DNA of 64,000 bases, taken from contig NZ_SMBO01000004.1 in the NCBI RefSeq assembly GCF_004342985.1, positions 434,001-498,000 of the forward strand, written 5' to 3'. Source of the stretch: Novosphingobium sp. PhB57 (GTDB lineage: Bacteria; Pseudomonadota; Alphaproteobacteria; Sphingomonadales; Sphingomonadaceae). The position numbers were made by a program, and so were the translations under genes. Of this stretch, positions 56,803 through 64,000 are shown one piece after another; positions within the stretch are counted from its first letter, which is position 1; each line of letters opens with the position of its first letter. The notes under the pieces were generated by a model. The model saw only the letters and a program-made list of their open reading frames with translations. It did not search any database and was not told the origin of the DNA.

Positions 56803-57443
56803 CGCGAAAACTCCCTGTGACTGTTTCTCGCCACAGGCGCCCTCATCCCGATGGATGGAGAACTGGCAGCCCCGGACAGGCGCGCGAACACGCACCGCCC
56901 TCACGGTGCCTTGTCGACGCCCAACTGTGTCGGAACCCCTGTTCCCCGCACCCGCCAAATCCGCGGGCACTCCATCATCCGGCAATGTCCGCTTCGATGT
57001 CGGTTGCTCCCGACCCGGACTGCTGCCTGACTACTGCGATACTATCCGCAAGGGTGCGAACGATCCCACGAAAGTTCAGGAGATTTTCACCCCCTCGTGA
57101 CGGATTTCATCACCGATTAGCAATATCGCGCAAGAAAGATGCATCCGCTCTCGCGAAGACGCACGTTCCTGAAATCAGCCATGGCCTGATTCGCGAAATG
57201 CAGTGCAGCATCGCACCTAAGGGCTGGGACTTTCACGAGAGGCAGTGCGCCCGCGCCGGAATTTCAAGCCCTTGCGATCATTTGCGCAGGATTCCATCAC
57301 GGCGCGGTGCGGCCGGCCCGATAAGTTCGGGGAAGCTGCGTCCGGTTTCGGCTAGGCTTGCTGCAAGAGCGAGACAAGCGCGGCGAACAGGGGCCGCCGT
57401 CTCGTTGTCCTTCGAACGTCCGCTCCCAGGGGAACCTTCCAAG
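56803..57443. other. 641-bp divergent intergenic region, no gene seen
   Basis: The gap lies between the reverse receptor gene and the forward metalloprotease gene and should hold two promoters. AATCAG (57173-57178) and CTGATT (57186-57191) form a short inverted repeat that could be an operator. Open frames across this gap look like extensions of the flanking genes without ribosome sites. No RNA gene was recognised. Confidence 0.5.
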
Positions 57444-59897
57444 ATGTCCATCGTCGCCCGCATGAAATCCATTCTCGCCGCCGGTTGCGCCGCAGCCTGC
57501 CTCACGCCCATGGCCGTGGCGGCGGCACCGGCCGCGGTGGTCTCGTCGCCGGACGGGGCCCTGCTTCCGGTTCTGGTCGACGCCGCCAAGGGGCGGTTGC
57601 TGCTGACCCTGCCCGCGGCCGACGCGGAGGGTCTGTCGGGCCGCTACCTGTTCACGCAGGCGATCAAGACCGGCCTCGGCTCGGCGGCGATCCGCATCGA
57701 CCGCGGCATGCAGGGCGATACCAAGATCCTGGTCTTCCGCCGCATGGGCGGCAAAGTCGCGGTGCTGTTCGAAAACCCCCGCTACCGGGCGAGCGGCGAT
57801 GCCGAAGTGGCCAAAGGCGCCCGCGCGAGCTTCCCCTTCAGCACGGTAGCCATGCTCGAAGTGGTGAGTGAAGCGGGCGGCGGCGTGACGGTGGATGCGA
57901 CGCCGCTCCTCACCAGCGACGCCATGGACCTTGCCGGCGCCATCGGCGAAAGCGCCAAGGGCTACAAGCTCTCGGAGAAACTGAGCGCCCTCGACCCGGC
58001 GTCGGTCAAGGTCTTTCCCCGGAACGTCGAGTTCGAAACCGTCCAGACCTTCACCGCCGATAGCGCGGGCAAGGAACTCGACGTGCTCGCCCCGGATGGC
58101 CGCGCCGTGAGCGTCACCGTCCATTCCTCGCTGGTGGCCCTGCCCGAGCCGGGCTTCGTGCCCCGCAAGTTCGACATTCGCTCCGGCAGCCACGCCACCC
58201 AGGTCTACGATTTCGGCACGCCGCTGGGCAGCCCGATGCTGGTGGAATATGCCAACCGCTTCCGGCTGGAGAAGACCGACCCCAGCGCGGCCCGATCGCC
58301 GGTGAGGAAGCCTATCGTCTTCTACATAGACAGCGCCGCACCCGAGCCGATCCGCTCCGCCCTGGCGAGCGGCGTGCGCTGGTGGGCCGATGCCTTCGAC
58401 GCAGCCGGCTTCATCGACGCCTTCCAGGTGGCCATCCTGCCCGCCGGCGTCGACCCGCAGGATGTGCGCTACAACGTGGTCAACTGGACCGACCGGCAGA
58501 ACCGCAGCTGGTCCTACGGCGGGGGCGTGATCGATCCGCGCACCGGCGAGATCGTGAAGGGCGTGGTCGTGCTGGGCGCGCTGCGCGTGCGGCAGGACAT
58601 CACCGTGTTCGAAGGCCTAGTCGGCACGGCGCAGAACAACACCGGCGGCGCCAACGACCCGGTTCGCGTGGCGCTCGCTCGGATCAGCCAACTGGGCGCG
58701 CACGAAGTGGGCCATGCCATCGGCTTCGTGCACAACTTCAAGGCCAGCCTGCAGGACCGCGCCTCGGTGATGGACTATCCGGGGCCTAAAGTGGGCATCG
58801 CCGACGGCCGGCTGGACCTCGGCGATGCCTATGCCACAGGCATCGGCAAGTGGGACAAGTTCACGGTAGACTGGCTATACGGCCAGCCCGCACCCGGCGT
58901 CGACGGCGATGCCGAAGCGGCGGCCAAGGCCGACGCCATTCGCAAGGCCGGCCTGATCTACGGCACCGACATCGACGGCCGCGCCCCCGATCTCGCGGTG
59001 CCCGGCGTCAACATGTGGACCGAAGGGCAGGACACCCCCGCCGATCTCGCGCATACGATGGCGGTACGCCGGCTCGCGCTATCGGGCTTCGGTCCGAACG
59101 TGTTGCTGGCGGGTGAGCCGCTCTCCAACTTGCGCCGCAAGTTCGTGCCGATCTGGCTGTTCCATCGCTATTCCATCGACGCCACCGGCAAGCTGGTAGG
59201 CGGGGTGAACTACGAATACGCGGTCGTCGGCGATGGACGCGACACGCCCCGCCCTGTCCCGGCCGCCGACCAGATGGCGGCGATGGATGCGCTCATCGCC
59301 ACGCTCTCCCCCCGCGAACTGACGGTTCCGGCGGCGCTCTCCATGCTGCTGTCCAGCGGCACGAGCGCCCGCACCGATGCCGAGGCAGCGCCCGAAGTGC
59401 TGCGCGGGGCCGGATCGGCAGTGTTCGATCCGCTCGTCGCCGCGCAAGTGGGCGCGCAGATGACGCTCGACAGCCTGCTTGCCCCCGCGCGCCTGACGCG
59501 CCTGCACATCCAGCACGGCTACGATGCGGCCCAGCCCGGCGTCGCCACGCTGCTCGACAAGCTGTCGCCCGTCATCGCCGCCCATGGCGATGCGGTTTCG
59601 CGCCGGATCGCCCAGACCGCCCTGCTGGCGATCGCCTCGGCCCGGCGCGATCCGGAGACCCCCGCAGACGTCGCCGCGCTGCTGGACGGCTATCTCAAGG
59701 ATACCGCAAAGGGCTTTGCCCGGGCCAGGAGCGGCTCCGAGGACGGCCTGTGGCAAGTCTCCATGGCAGCCCTGCTCGGCGATCCCGAGCGGCTGGAAAC
59801 CGAGATCGGCAAGCTCAGCCGCCCACGTCCGCCGATCCCCGCCGGCATGCCGATCGGGGGCGAAACCGGCTGGTTCGACAACATTCTGTCCGAATAA
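57444..59897 (+). CDS. Secreted zinc-dependent metalloprotease (metzincin-like)
   Basis: The 817-residue protein has a signal peptide (SILAAGCAAACLTPMAVAA) and a metzincin zinc site HEVGHAIGFVH with H420, E421, H424 and H430, followed by a possible Met-turn at SVMDYPGP. It fits the family of large zinc-dependent metalloproteases with DUF5117/DUF5118-type N-terminal regions common in this order and in Bacteroidetes. It would act in the periplasm or outside the cell. ATG 57444 has AGGGGA about 10 nt upstream. It is divergent from the receptor - M20 operon, consistent with peptide use. Confidence 0.9.
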   Translation: MSIVARMKSILAAGCAAACLTPMAVAAAPAAVVSSPDGALLPVLVDAAKGRLLLTLPAADAEGLSGRYLFTQAIKTGLGSAAIRIDRGMQGDTKILVFRRMGGKVAVLFENPRYRASGDAEVAKGARASFPFSTVAMLEVVSEAGGGVTVDATPLLTSDAMDLAGAIGESAKGYKLSEKLSALDPASVKVFPRNVEFETVQTFTADSAGKELDVLAPDGRAVSVTVHSSLVALPEPGFVPRKFDIRSGSHATQVYDFGTPLGSPMLVEYANRFRLEKTDPSAARSPVRKPIVFYIDSAAPEPIRSALASGVRWWADAFDAAGFIDAFQVAILPAGVDPQDVRYNVVNWTDRQNRSWSYGGGVIDPRTGEIVKGVVVLGALRVRQDITVFEGLVGTAQNNTGGANDPVRVALARISQLGAHEVGHAIGFVHNFKASLQDRASVMDYPGPKVGIADGRLDLGDAYATGIGKWDKFTVDWLYGQPAPGVDGDAEAAAKADAIRKAGLIYGTDIDGRAPDLAVPGVNMWTEGQDTPADLAHTMAVRRLALSGFGPNVLLAGEPLSNLRRKFVPIWLFHRYSIDATGKLVGGVNYEYAVVGDGRDTPRPVPAADQMAAMDALIATLSPRELTVPAALSMLLSSGTSARTDAEAAPEVLRGAGSAVFDPLVAAQVGAQMTLDSLLAPARLTRLHIQHGYDAAQPGVATLLDKLSPVIAAHGDAVSRRIAQTALLAIASARRDPETPADVAALLDGYLKDTAKGFARARSGSEDGLWQVSMAALLGDPERLETEIGKLSRPRPPIPAGMPIGGETGWFDNILSE

Positions 59898-59982
59898 CAC
59901 CTCAGACCCGCACCTTTTGTTTGAAATCGAAGGGAAACCCGGCACTATGGTTTCGAAACAAAAAAGAGGGGCGCTCATCAGG

Positions 59983-60531
59983 ATGGATATGCAATCCAGC
60001 AAGCTGCATTGGCTTGAGGCAGCACGCGGCAAGCCAATGCAGCACGAACTGGACGACACCGACCTTCGCCTGATGCGCGCGCTCGTTTCGGACGGCCGTG
60101 CATCGGACGTGTGGCTGGGCGAAAAAGTGCACTTGTCCAGCACCGCCGTGGCCCGCCGCCGCAAGATCCTGGAGGAAGCGGGCTACATCACCCATTACTC
60201 GGCCAACCTCAACGTCCGCGCGCTGGGTTACGGGACATTGGTGATGGTATCGATCGAGCTTGTCTCGCAGGCCGAATCCGTGCTGCAGGACTTCGAGAAA
60301 GCCGTGCTCGACAGCCCCTCGATGCAGTTCTGCGCCTTCGTCACCGGCGATACCGATTTCCTGATGATCCTCAATGTCCAGTCGCTGGAAGACTACGACA
60401 TGATCTACCGCAAGGAGCTGTCGGTGCTGCCGCATGTCCGCCGCATCCGATCGAGCTTCGTGCTGCGCGAAGTGGCCAGCCGCCAGATCGCGCCGGCCAT
60501 CCTCAACCGGCCACTTCACGCCGCGAAGTAG
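59983..60531 (+). CDS. Lrp/AsnC family transcriptional regulator
   Basis: The product has an N-terminal helix-turn-helix beginning LDDTDLRLMRALVSDGR with LSSTAVARRRKILEEAG, and a C-terminal ligand/oligomer domain (VMVSIELVSQAESVLQDFE, AFVTGDTDFLMILNVQ). Such regulators often respond to amino acids. The start is uncertain: ATG 59983 (182 residues), 59947 (194) or 60037 (164, closest to the usual length). A TTTCGAAA palindrome at 59951-59958, before the favoured start, could be an autoregulatory site. It lies 85 bp after the metalloprotease gene on the same strand. Confidence 0.88.
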   Translation: MDMQSSKLHWLEAARGKPMQHELDDTDLRLMRALVSDGRASDVWLGEKVHLSSTAVARRRKILEEAGYITHYSANLNVRALGYGTLVMVSIELVSQAESVLQDFEKAVLDSPSMQFCAFVTGDTDFLMILNVQSLEDYDMIYRKELSVLPHVRRIRSSFVLREVASRQIAPAILNRPLHAAK

Positions 60532-60640
60532 TCGCCCCGCGCCGGTATTCCGGCCGGGAAAACCGACAAGGCGCGCGTCTGCAGCGAAACCGCCCGATGC
60601 CTGGCGACGTTGACCTGTCGTCAGATCGGGAGAGCGATGG

Positions 60641-60964
60641 ATGACCGAGCCGCATTTCAGGCCCACGATGAAGATGGCCGCAGCCGCGAGACGCGGGCTT
60701 CGCCTGCGCGAAAAATTCGGCCGCGGCGGGACCAAAGTGGGCGTCGAGCGCGCGCACCAGCTGGCCGGGCGCCACGATCTTCGCGCAGGCGACGTGAAGT
60801 CCATGCACAGCTACTTCGCCCGTCACGCCGTGGACAAGGACACCGCGACTCACAAGTGGAATTCCAACAGCGACCCTTCGGCCGGGTTCATCGCCTGGCT
60901 GCTGTGGGGCGGGGACGCCGGCAAGGAATGGGCCGATCGCAAGGCCCGGACGCTTGAAGCCTGA
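60641..60964 (+). CDS. Small protein with phage-protein-like SYFARHxVDK module
   Basis: The 107-residue protein has GGGAGAG 6 nt before its ATG. Residues 50-105 carry DVKSMHSYFARHAVDKD and then GFIAWLLWGGDAGKEWADRK. From memory this resembles a short module found in some phage head, portal or protease proteins, where it reads SYFxRHEVDK...GxIAWxLWGGDxGxxWA. No phage genes lie nearby, and a GST gene follows 19 bp later, so it may be a domesticated fragment. The function is unknown. Confidence 0.75.
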   Translation: MTEPHFRPTMKMAAAARRGLRLREKFGRGGTKVGVERAHQLAGRHDLRAGDVKSMHSYFARHAVDKDTATHKWNSNSDPSAGFIAWLLWGGDAGKEWADRKARTLEA

Positions 60965-60983
60965 TCCAGGAAGAGGAACCGTC

Positions 60984-61580
60984 ATGAAGCTCTATTACGC
61001 ACCCGGCGCCTGCAGCCTTGCCGACCATATCGCGCTGATCGAAAGCAAGCTGCCCTTCACCACCGACAAAGTCGATCTCAAGGCCCGCACCACCGCCGAA
61101 GGCGAGGACTATACTGCCGTCAATCCCAAAGGTTACGTCCCGGCCCTCGGCCTCGACGCAGGGGGAGTCCTGACGGAGAACGTGGCGATCCTGGGCTATA
61201 TCGCCGACCGGGTCGGAAACCTCATGCCGCAGGGGCCGCTCGGCCGGTTCCGGGCGCTCGAGGCCCTCGCCTATATCTCGACCGAATTGCACAAGAGCTT
61301 CGCGCCCTTCTTCAAGCCGGGCTCCTCGGACGAGGCCAAGTCCGCCGCGAAGACCCAGCTGGGCAAGCGTTTCGGCCTGTTCGAGGATGCGCTGGCCAGC
61401 CAGGAATTCGCGCTGGGCGATCAGTTCGGCGTCGCCGACTGCTACCTCTTCGTCATGCTGTTCTGGGCCAGGGAGAAAGTCGGCCTCGACCTGCCGCCCA
61501 ACCTCTCGTCCTACTACGAGCGTCTCTCGCAGCGCGCCGCGATCCAGCAGGCGTTGGCAGAGGAGGGGCTAGGGGACTAG
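60984..61580 (+). CDS. Glutathione S-transferase, beta class
   Basis: The 198-residue protein has the GST fold: N-terminal MKLYYAPGACSLADH with C10 typical of bacterial beta-class enzymes, cis-proline P53 in GYVPAL, and E65 in LTENVAIL for glutathione binding. The C-terminal helical domain has the N-capping FALGDQFGVADCYLF. AAGAGGAA lies 6 nt before the ATG. It probably conjugates glutathione to electrophiles. It follows the small phage-like-module gene by 19 bp. Confidence 0.94.
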   Translation: MKLYYAPGACSLADHIALIESKLPFTTDKVDLKARTTAEGEDYTAVNPKGYVPALGLDAGGVLTENVAILGYIADRVGNLMPQGPLGRFRALEALAYISTELHKSFAPFFKPGSSDEAKSAAKTQLGKRFGLFEDALASQEFALGDQFGVADCYLFVMLFWAREKVGLDLPPNLSSYYERLSQRAAIQQALAEEGLGD

Positions 61581-61598
61581 GGGACTAGAAGGCTAGGC

Positions 61599-61621
61599 GG
61601 CCCAGAGTCAGGACCTGGGCC
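61599..61621. terminator. Hairpin between convergent genes, probable bidirectional terminator
   Basis: GGCCCAG at 61599-61605 pairs with CTGGGCC at 61615-61621 around a 9-nt loop, midway between the convergent GST and flavoprotein stops. Just before it, a short GGGGACTAG direct repeat spans the GST stop region. There is no strong T-run, so the call rests on position and pairing. Confidence 0.45.
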
Positions 61622-61627
61622 GGGCCG

Positions 61628-63037
61628 TCATCCGCCGGGCATGAAGCCATCGTCCCGGTCGGAGGCGGTGGGTGCGCTGATCGCATCGCAGATCGCCCTA
61701 AGCGCCGGTTTCAGGCCTTCCTCGTAAGTGGGATGATAGAACGGCATGGCGAGCATCTGGTCGGCGGTAAGCCCTTGGTCGATGGCCAGCGCGAACAAAT
61801 GGGCGCTGTGTTCCACGGCCGGCCCGACCATCTGGACCGCCAGCAACCGGCCGTCTTTCGCATCGGCATCGATCTTCACGCAGCCCGCGTTCGTGGCGAA
61901 GACTTTGGCGCGTCCCTGGTCTTCGTAGGAGGCGGCGCCGCGCACCGTTGCCGCGCCTTCCGGCACTTCGCCGACCCGGGCCATGGCGGGCGAAGTGAAC
62001 ATGATCGAGAGCGGCGGCATGCGGCGCCCCGGCTTCACCTCGGGAAAGCGGGCGGCGTTGCGACCGGCGATGGTGCCTTCGGCCTGCGCCTCGTGCAGCA
62101 CCGGGCGGCCATGCTCAGCGTCACCGGCGATGAAGATGGCCTGATCGCCGCACTGCATCGTCCGCGGATCGGTCTTCGGCGCGCCGTGCTTGTCGAGAGC
62201 GAGGCCGGTGGTTTCCAGCCCCAGATCGGCAAGCTGCGGAGGGCGCCCCGCCGCGGCCAGGATATGGTCGAAAGTCGCATCCCCCCTGGACATTCCCGTC
62301 CAGGACAAGCGGACCTGCTTGCCCGAGGCTTTCGCCGAGAGCTTCACGCCGAGATGGACGGCGAATTCGGCTTCCAGACATTGGCGCAGGCTTTGCGCGA
62401 TTGCCTCGTCTTCCAGTCCGGCCAGGCTCTCGCCTTCATCGAACACGGCAACGTCCACTCCCAGCCGCGCCAGCGCCTGCGCCAGTTCGAGGCCCAGGGG
62501 TCCCGCGCCGATCACGCCGACGGAGCCGGGCAGCGCCTCAAGCTCGAACAATGTCTCGTTCGTCAGCACGGCATGACCGACCTCGCTCAGGAAGTCGGGA
62601 ACCGAGGGTCTGGCTCCCGCGGCGATCACGACGGCTTTCGCCGTGACGCTGGTGCCGTCGTCGATGGCCAGCTTGCCCGCACCGTCGAACCGGGCGCGTC
62701 CCTTCAGTATCGTGCCCTTGGGCAGCTTCTCGAACTCGGCCTTCACGCCGGCCACGAACCCGTCCCGCAGCGCCCGCAGCCGCGCCATGACTGCGGCGCC
62801 ATCCACGACAGGCTCCGCGCGGACGCCGAAGACTTGCGCGTGACGGGCCGCATGGGCCGCCTGGCCCGCGGCGATCAGAAGTTTCGAAGGCATGCACCCC
62901 ACCGTGGTGCAGGTGGTGCCGGCAAAGGCCGGATCGATCAGCAGCGTGGCGGCGCCATTGGTCCGGGCCGCACGCTCGGCAGCAAGGCCCGCCGTGCCCG
63001 CGCCGATGATGGCGACATCGCAGGTCCGGTCAGTCAT
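61628..63037 (-). CDS. Dihydrolipoyl dehydrogenase-like pyridine nucleotide-disulfide oxidoreductase
   Basis: The 469-residue flavoprotein has an FAD site GAGTAG (12-17), the redox-active disulfide C43-TTVG-C48, an NAD(P) Rossmann motif GVIGAGPLGLELA, the second FAD motif IFIAGDAE, and the C-terminal HPTYEE pair (H435, E440). It is in the dihydrolipoyl dehydrogenase/mercuric reductase family. No 2-oxoacid dehydrogenase genes are adjacent, so a stand-alone reductase role is likely. ATG 63037 gives the usual family start; ATG 63055 is possible. It is divergent from the kdp genes. Confidence 0.9.
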   Translation of the reverse strand: MTDRTCDVAIIGAGTAGLAAERAARTNGAATLLIDPAFAGTTCTTVGCMPSKLLIAAGQAAHAARHAQVFGVRAEPVVDGAAVMARLRALRDGFVAGVKAEFEKLPKGTILKGRARFDGAGKLAIDDGTSVTAKAVVIAAGARPSVPDFLSEVGHAVLTNETLFELEALPGSVGVIGAGPLGLELAQALARLGVDVAVFDEGESLAGLEDEAIAQSLRQCLEAEFAVHLGVKLSAKASGKQVRLSWTGMSRGDATFDHILAAAGRPPQLADLGLETTGLALDKHGAPKTDPRTMQCGDQAIFIAGDAEHGRPVLHEAQAEGTIAGRNAARFPEVKPGRRMPPLSIMFTSPAMARVGEVPEGAATVRGAASYEDQGRAKVFATNAGCVKIDADAKDGRLLAVQMVGPAVEHSAHLFALAIDQGLTADQMLAMPFYHPTYEEGLKPALRAICDAISAPTASDRDDGFMPGG

Positions 63038-63337
63038 GCCGGGCCGCACCGCCATGGCTGTTCCAGCGGGCCCTGCCGCCCGGCTGCCATATCTTCTTCA
63101 TCGCTGTCTCCTTTGCCTGGAACAACTCGCGAGGGCGCCAAGTGTTCGCGCCTTCCGCCGGGACTTGCGGCTCATGAAGCAGGCGGCCCAGGCAGCGGCC
63201 CCGTGCGGGCCATCATATGCAAATCCTATGCGACCGGCCCCAGCCTCGTCTCGAATGTTTACGGCGGGTGGGGCTAGCGGGGCTGCTGCAATCGCTTCCG
63301 CCGCACTGCGCGGCGATGGGCGTGCAGGAGCATCACC
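63038..63337. other. 300-bp region upstream of the kdp genes, no gene seen
   Basis: The gap between the reverse flavoprotein gene and the first small kdp-linked gene should contain the kdp promoter. Nothing resembling a known KdpE site or a riboswitch was recognised by eye. A CAGGAG ribosome site lies at its right end. Confidence 0.4.
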
Positions 63338-63421
63338 ATGCAGGACATCCTCTGGATCGGCCTCTTCCTGACCTTGCTGGCGGCGAGCCTCGGCTACGCG
63401 GCGCTGTGCGACAGGGCGTGA
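63338..63421 (+). CDS. 27-residue membrane peptide upstream of kdpF
   Basis: A short frame with CAGGAG about 7 nt before its ATG encodes a single hydrophobic helix (ILWIGLFLTLLAASLGYAAL) ending CDRA. From memory, similar tiny proteins ending in a Cys-Asp/Glu-Arg motif are found next to kdpF in other proteobacteria. It lies 13 nt before kdpF. A role as an accessory peptide of the Kdp pump is inferred from position only. Confidence 0.65.
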   Translation: MQDILWIGLFLTLLAASLGYAALCDRA

Positions 63422-63434
63422 GGAGCAGGCAGCC

Positions 63435-63524
63435 ATGACCATCGATCTCTGGCTGGGCGCGGGAACCGCGCTCGGTCTTCTCGTCTACCTCGTCGCCGTG
63501 CTCGCGCGGCCCGAACGCTTCTAG
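63435..63524 (+). CDS. kdpF: KdpF, small subunit of the Kdp potassium pump
   Basis: The 29-residue peptide MTIDLWLGAGTALGLLVYL followed by VAVLARPERF has the single helix and the basic ARPERF end typical of KdpF, which stabilises the KdpFABC potassium-transporting ATPase. GAGGAG is its ribosome site. kdpA starts 11 nt after its stop. Confidence 0.9.
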   Translation: MTIDLWLGAGTALGLLVYLVAVLARPERF

Positions 63525-63535
63525 GAGGCGATCCC

Positions 63536-64000
63536 ATGACTTATCAGGGATGGCTGCTGATCGCAGCTTTCGTCTGCCTGCTGCTGGCGCTCGTCCGGCC
63601 GATGGGCCTCTGGCTCTTCGCGCTCTACGAGGGCCGCCGTACCCCGCTCCACGCCGTGCTCGGCCCGGTCGAGAGCGGTTTCTACCGCCTCTCCGGCATC
63701 GATCCGCAGGAGGACCAGTCCTGGCGGCGCTACGCCGTGCACATGCTGATCTTCAACGCCGTGCTGCTCCTGCTGACTTATCTCGTGCTGCGGATGCAGG
63801 CGCTGCTGCCGCTCAACCCGCGCGGCCTTCCCGCCGTGGGCGAGCACCTCGCGTTCAACACGGCGGTCAGCTTCACCACCAACACCAACTGGCAGAGCTA
63901 CGCAGGCGAATCGACGATGTCGAACCTCAGCCAGATGCTGGGCCTGACACTGCACAACTTCCTATCCGCCGCCACCGGCATAGCGCTCGCCTTCGCGCTG
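63536..64000 (+). CDS. kdpA: KdpA, potassium-binding subunit (partial, cut by right edge)
   Basis: The visible 155 residues match KdpA, the channel-like subunit of the high-affinity KdpFABC potassium pump. The first helices, YEGRRTPLHAVLGPVE and the first selectivity-filter region FNTAVSFTTNTNWQSY (about 108-122) are present. AGGAGG lies 7 nt before the ATG. The complete protein is normally about 560-590 residues; the remainder, with kdpB and kdpC, should lie to the right. Confidence 0.96.
   Translation, partial: MTYQGWLLIAAFVCLLLALVRPMGLWLFALYEGRRTPLHAVLGPVESGFYRLSGIDPQEDQSWRRYAVHMLIFNAVLLLLTYLVLRMQALLPLNPRGLPAVGEHLAFNTAVSFTTNTNWQSYAGESTMSNLSQMLGLTLHNFLSAATGIALAFAL

Noticed and set aside
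56817..57443. N-terminal extension of the metalloprotease frame
   Set aside because: A clear signal peptide begins at 57444; the upstream residues do not resemble protein sequence.

Overview
The window is GC-rich, densely coded chromosomal DNA of a Gram-negative bacterium. TonB-dependent receptors with extended N-termini, a SapC-family protein, Rieske and P450 oxygenases, and many SDR, crotonase and CoA-transferase genes together suggest an alphaproteobacterium of the Sphingomonadales (Novosphingobium/Sphingobium-like). This is inferred from gene content; no rRNA or other marker is present. No tRNA, rRNA, CRISPR, transposase or integrase was seen.

Region 1 (1-17.5 kb) is dominated by one giant reverse-strand gene. 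It starts at a GTG at 15850 and runs off the left edge, so at least 5283 codons are visible. After a signal peptide and a Pro/Thr linker it is almost wholly a tandem array of roughly 62-residue Gly-rich units (core AQSIGGGGG). The units are organised into higher-order blocks with a period of three units (about 1.45-6.0 kb) and of two units (about 7.3-10.1 kb). A SapC-family gene lies upstream on the same strand. Between the two genes sit two near-identical 11-bp palindromes 30 bp apart, a candidate operator pair.

Region 2 (17.5-47.7 kb) is a catabolic island for an unidentified substrate. It holds an aldo/keto reductase; an IclR regulator divergent from a TauD-type dioxygenase and an alpha/beta hydrolase; a phosphotransferase and a VOC protein; an amidohydrolase - Rieske oxygenase - fused indolepyruvate ferredoxin oxidoreductase operon; an SDR - P450 - SDR - [2Fe-2S] ferredoxin operon; a TonB-dependent receptor; an AraC regulator; a Rieske ferredoxin; a 70-residue unknown protein followed by a hydantoinase B/A pair; a double-domain class III CoA-transferase; a ketosteroid-dehydrogenase-like flavoprotein; and two crotonase-fold proteins. 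The ensemble fits uptake, oxygenation, hydrolysis, CoA activation and beta-oxidation-like breakdown of a cyclic or aromatic compound. No ferredoxin reductase is encoded, so electron supply must come from elsewhere.

Region 3 (47.7-61.6 kb) looks like an uptake and turnover region for peptides, amides or small acids. It contains an ActP-type acetate symporter with its DUF485 partner; an operon of a TonB-dependent receptor and two paralogous secreted M20 hydrolases; a secreted metzincin-type protease; an Lrp/AsnC regulator; a small protein with a phage-like module; and a beta-class GST.

Region 4 (61.6-64 kb) holds a dihydrolipoamide-dehydrogenase-like flavoprotein and the start of a kdp potassium-uptake operon: a 27-residue membrane peptide, kdpF, and kdpA cut by the right edge.
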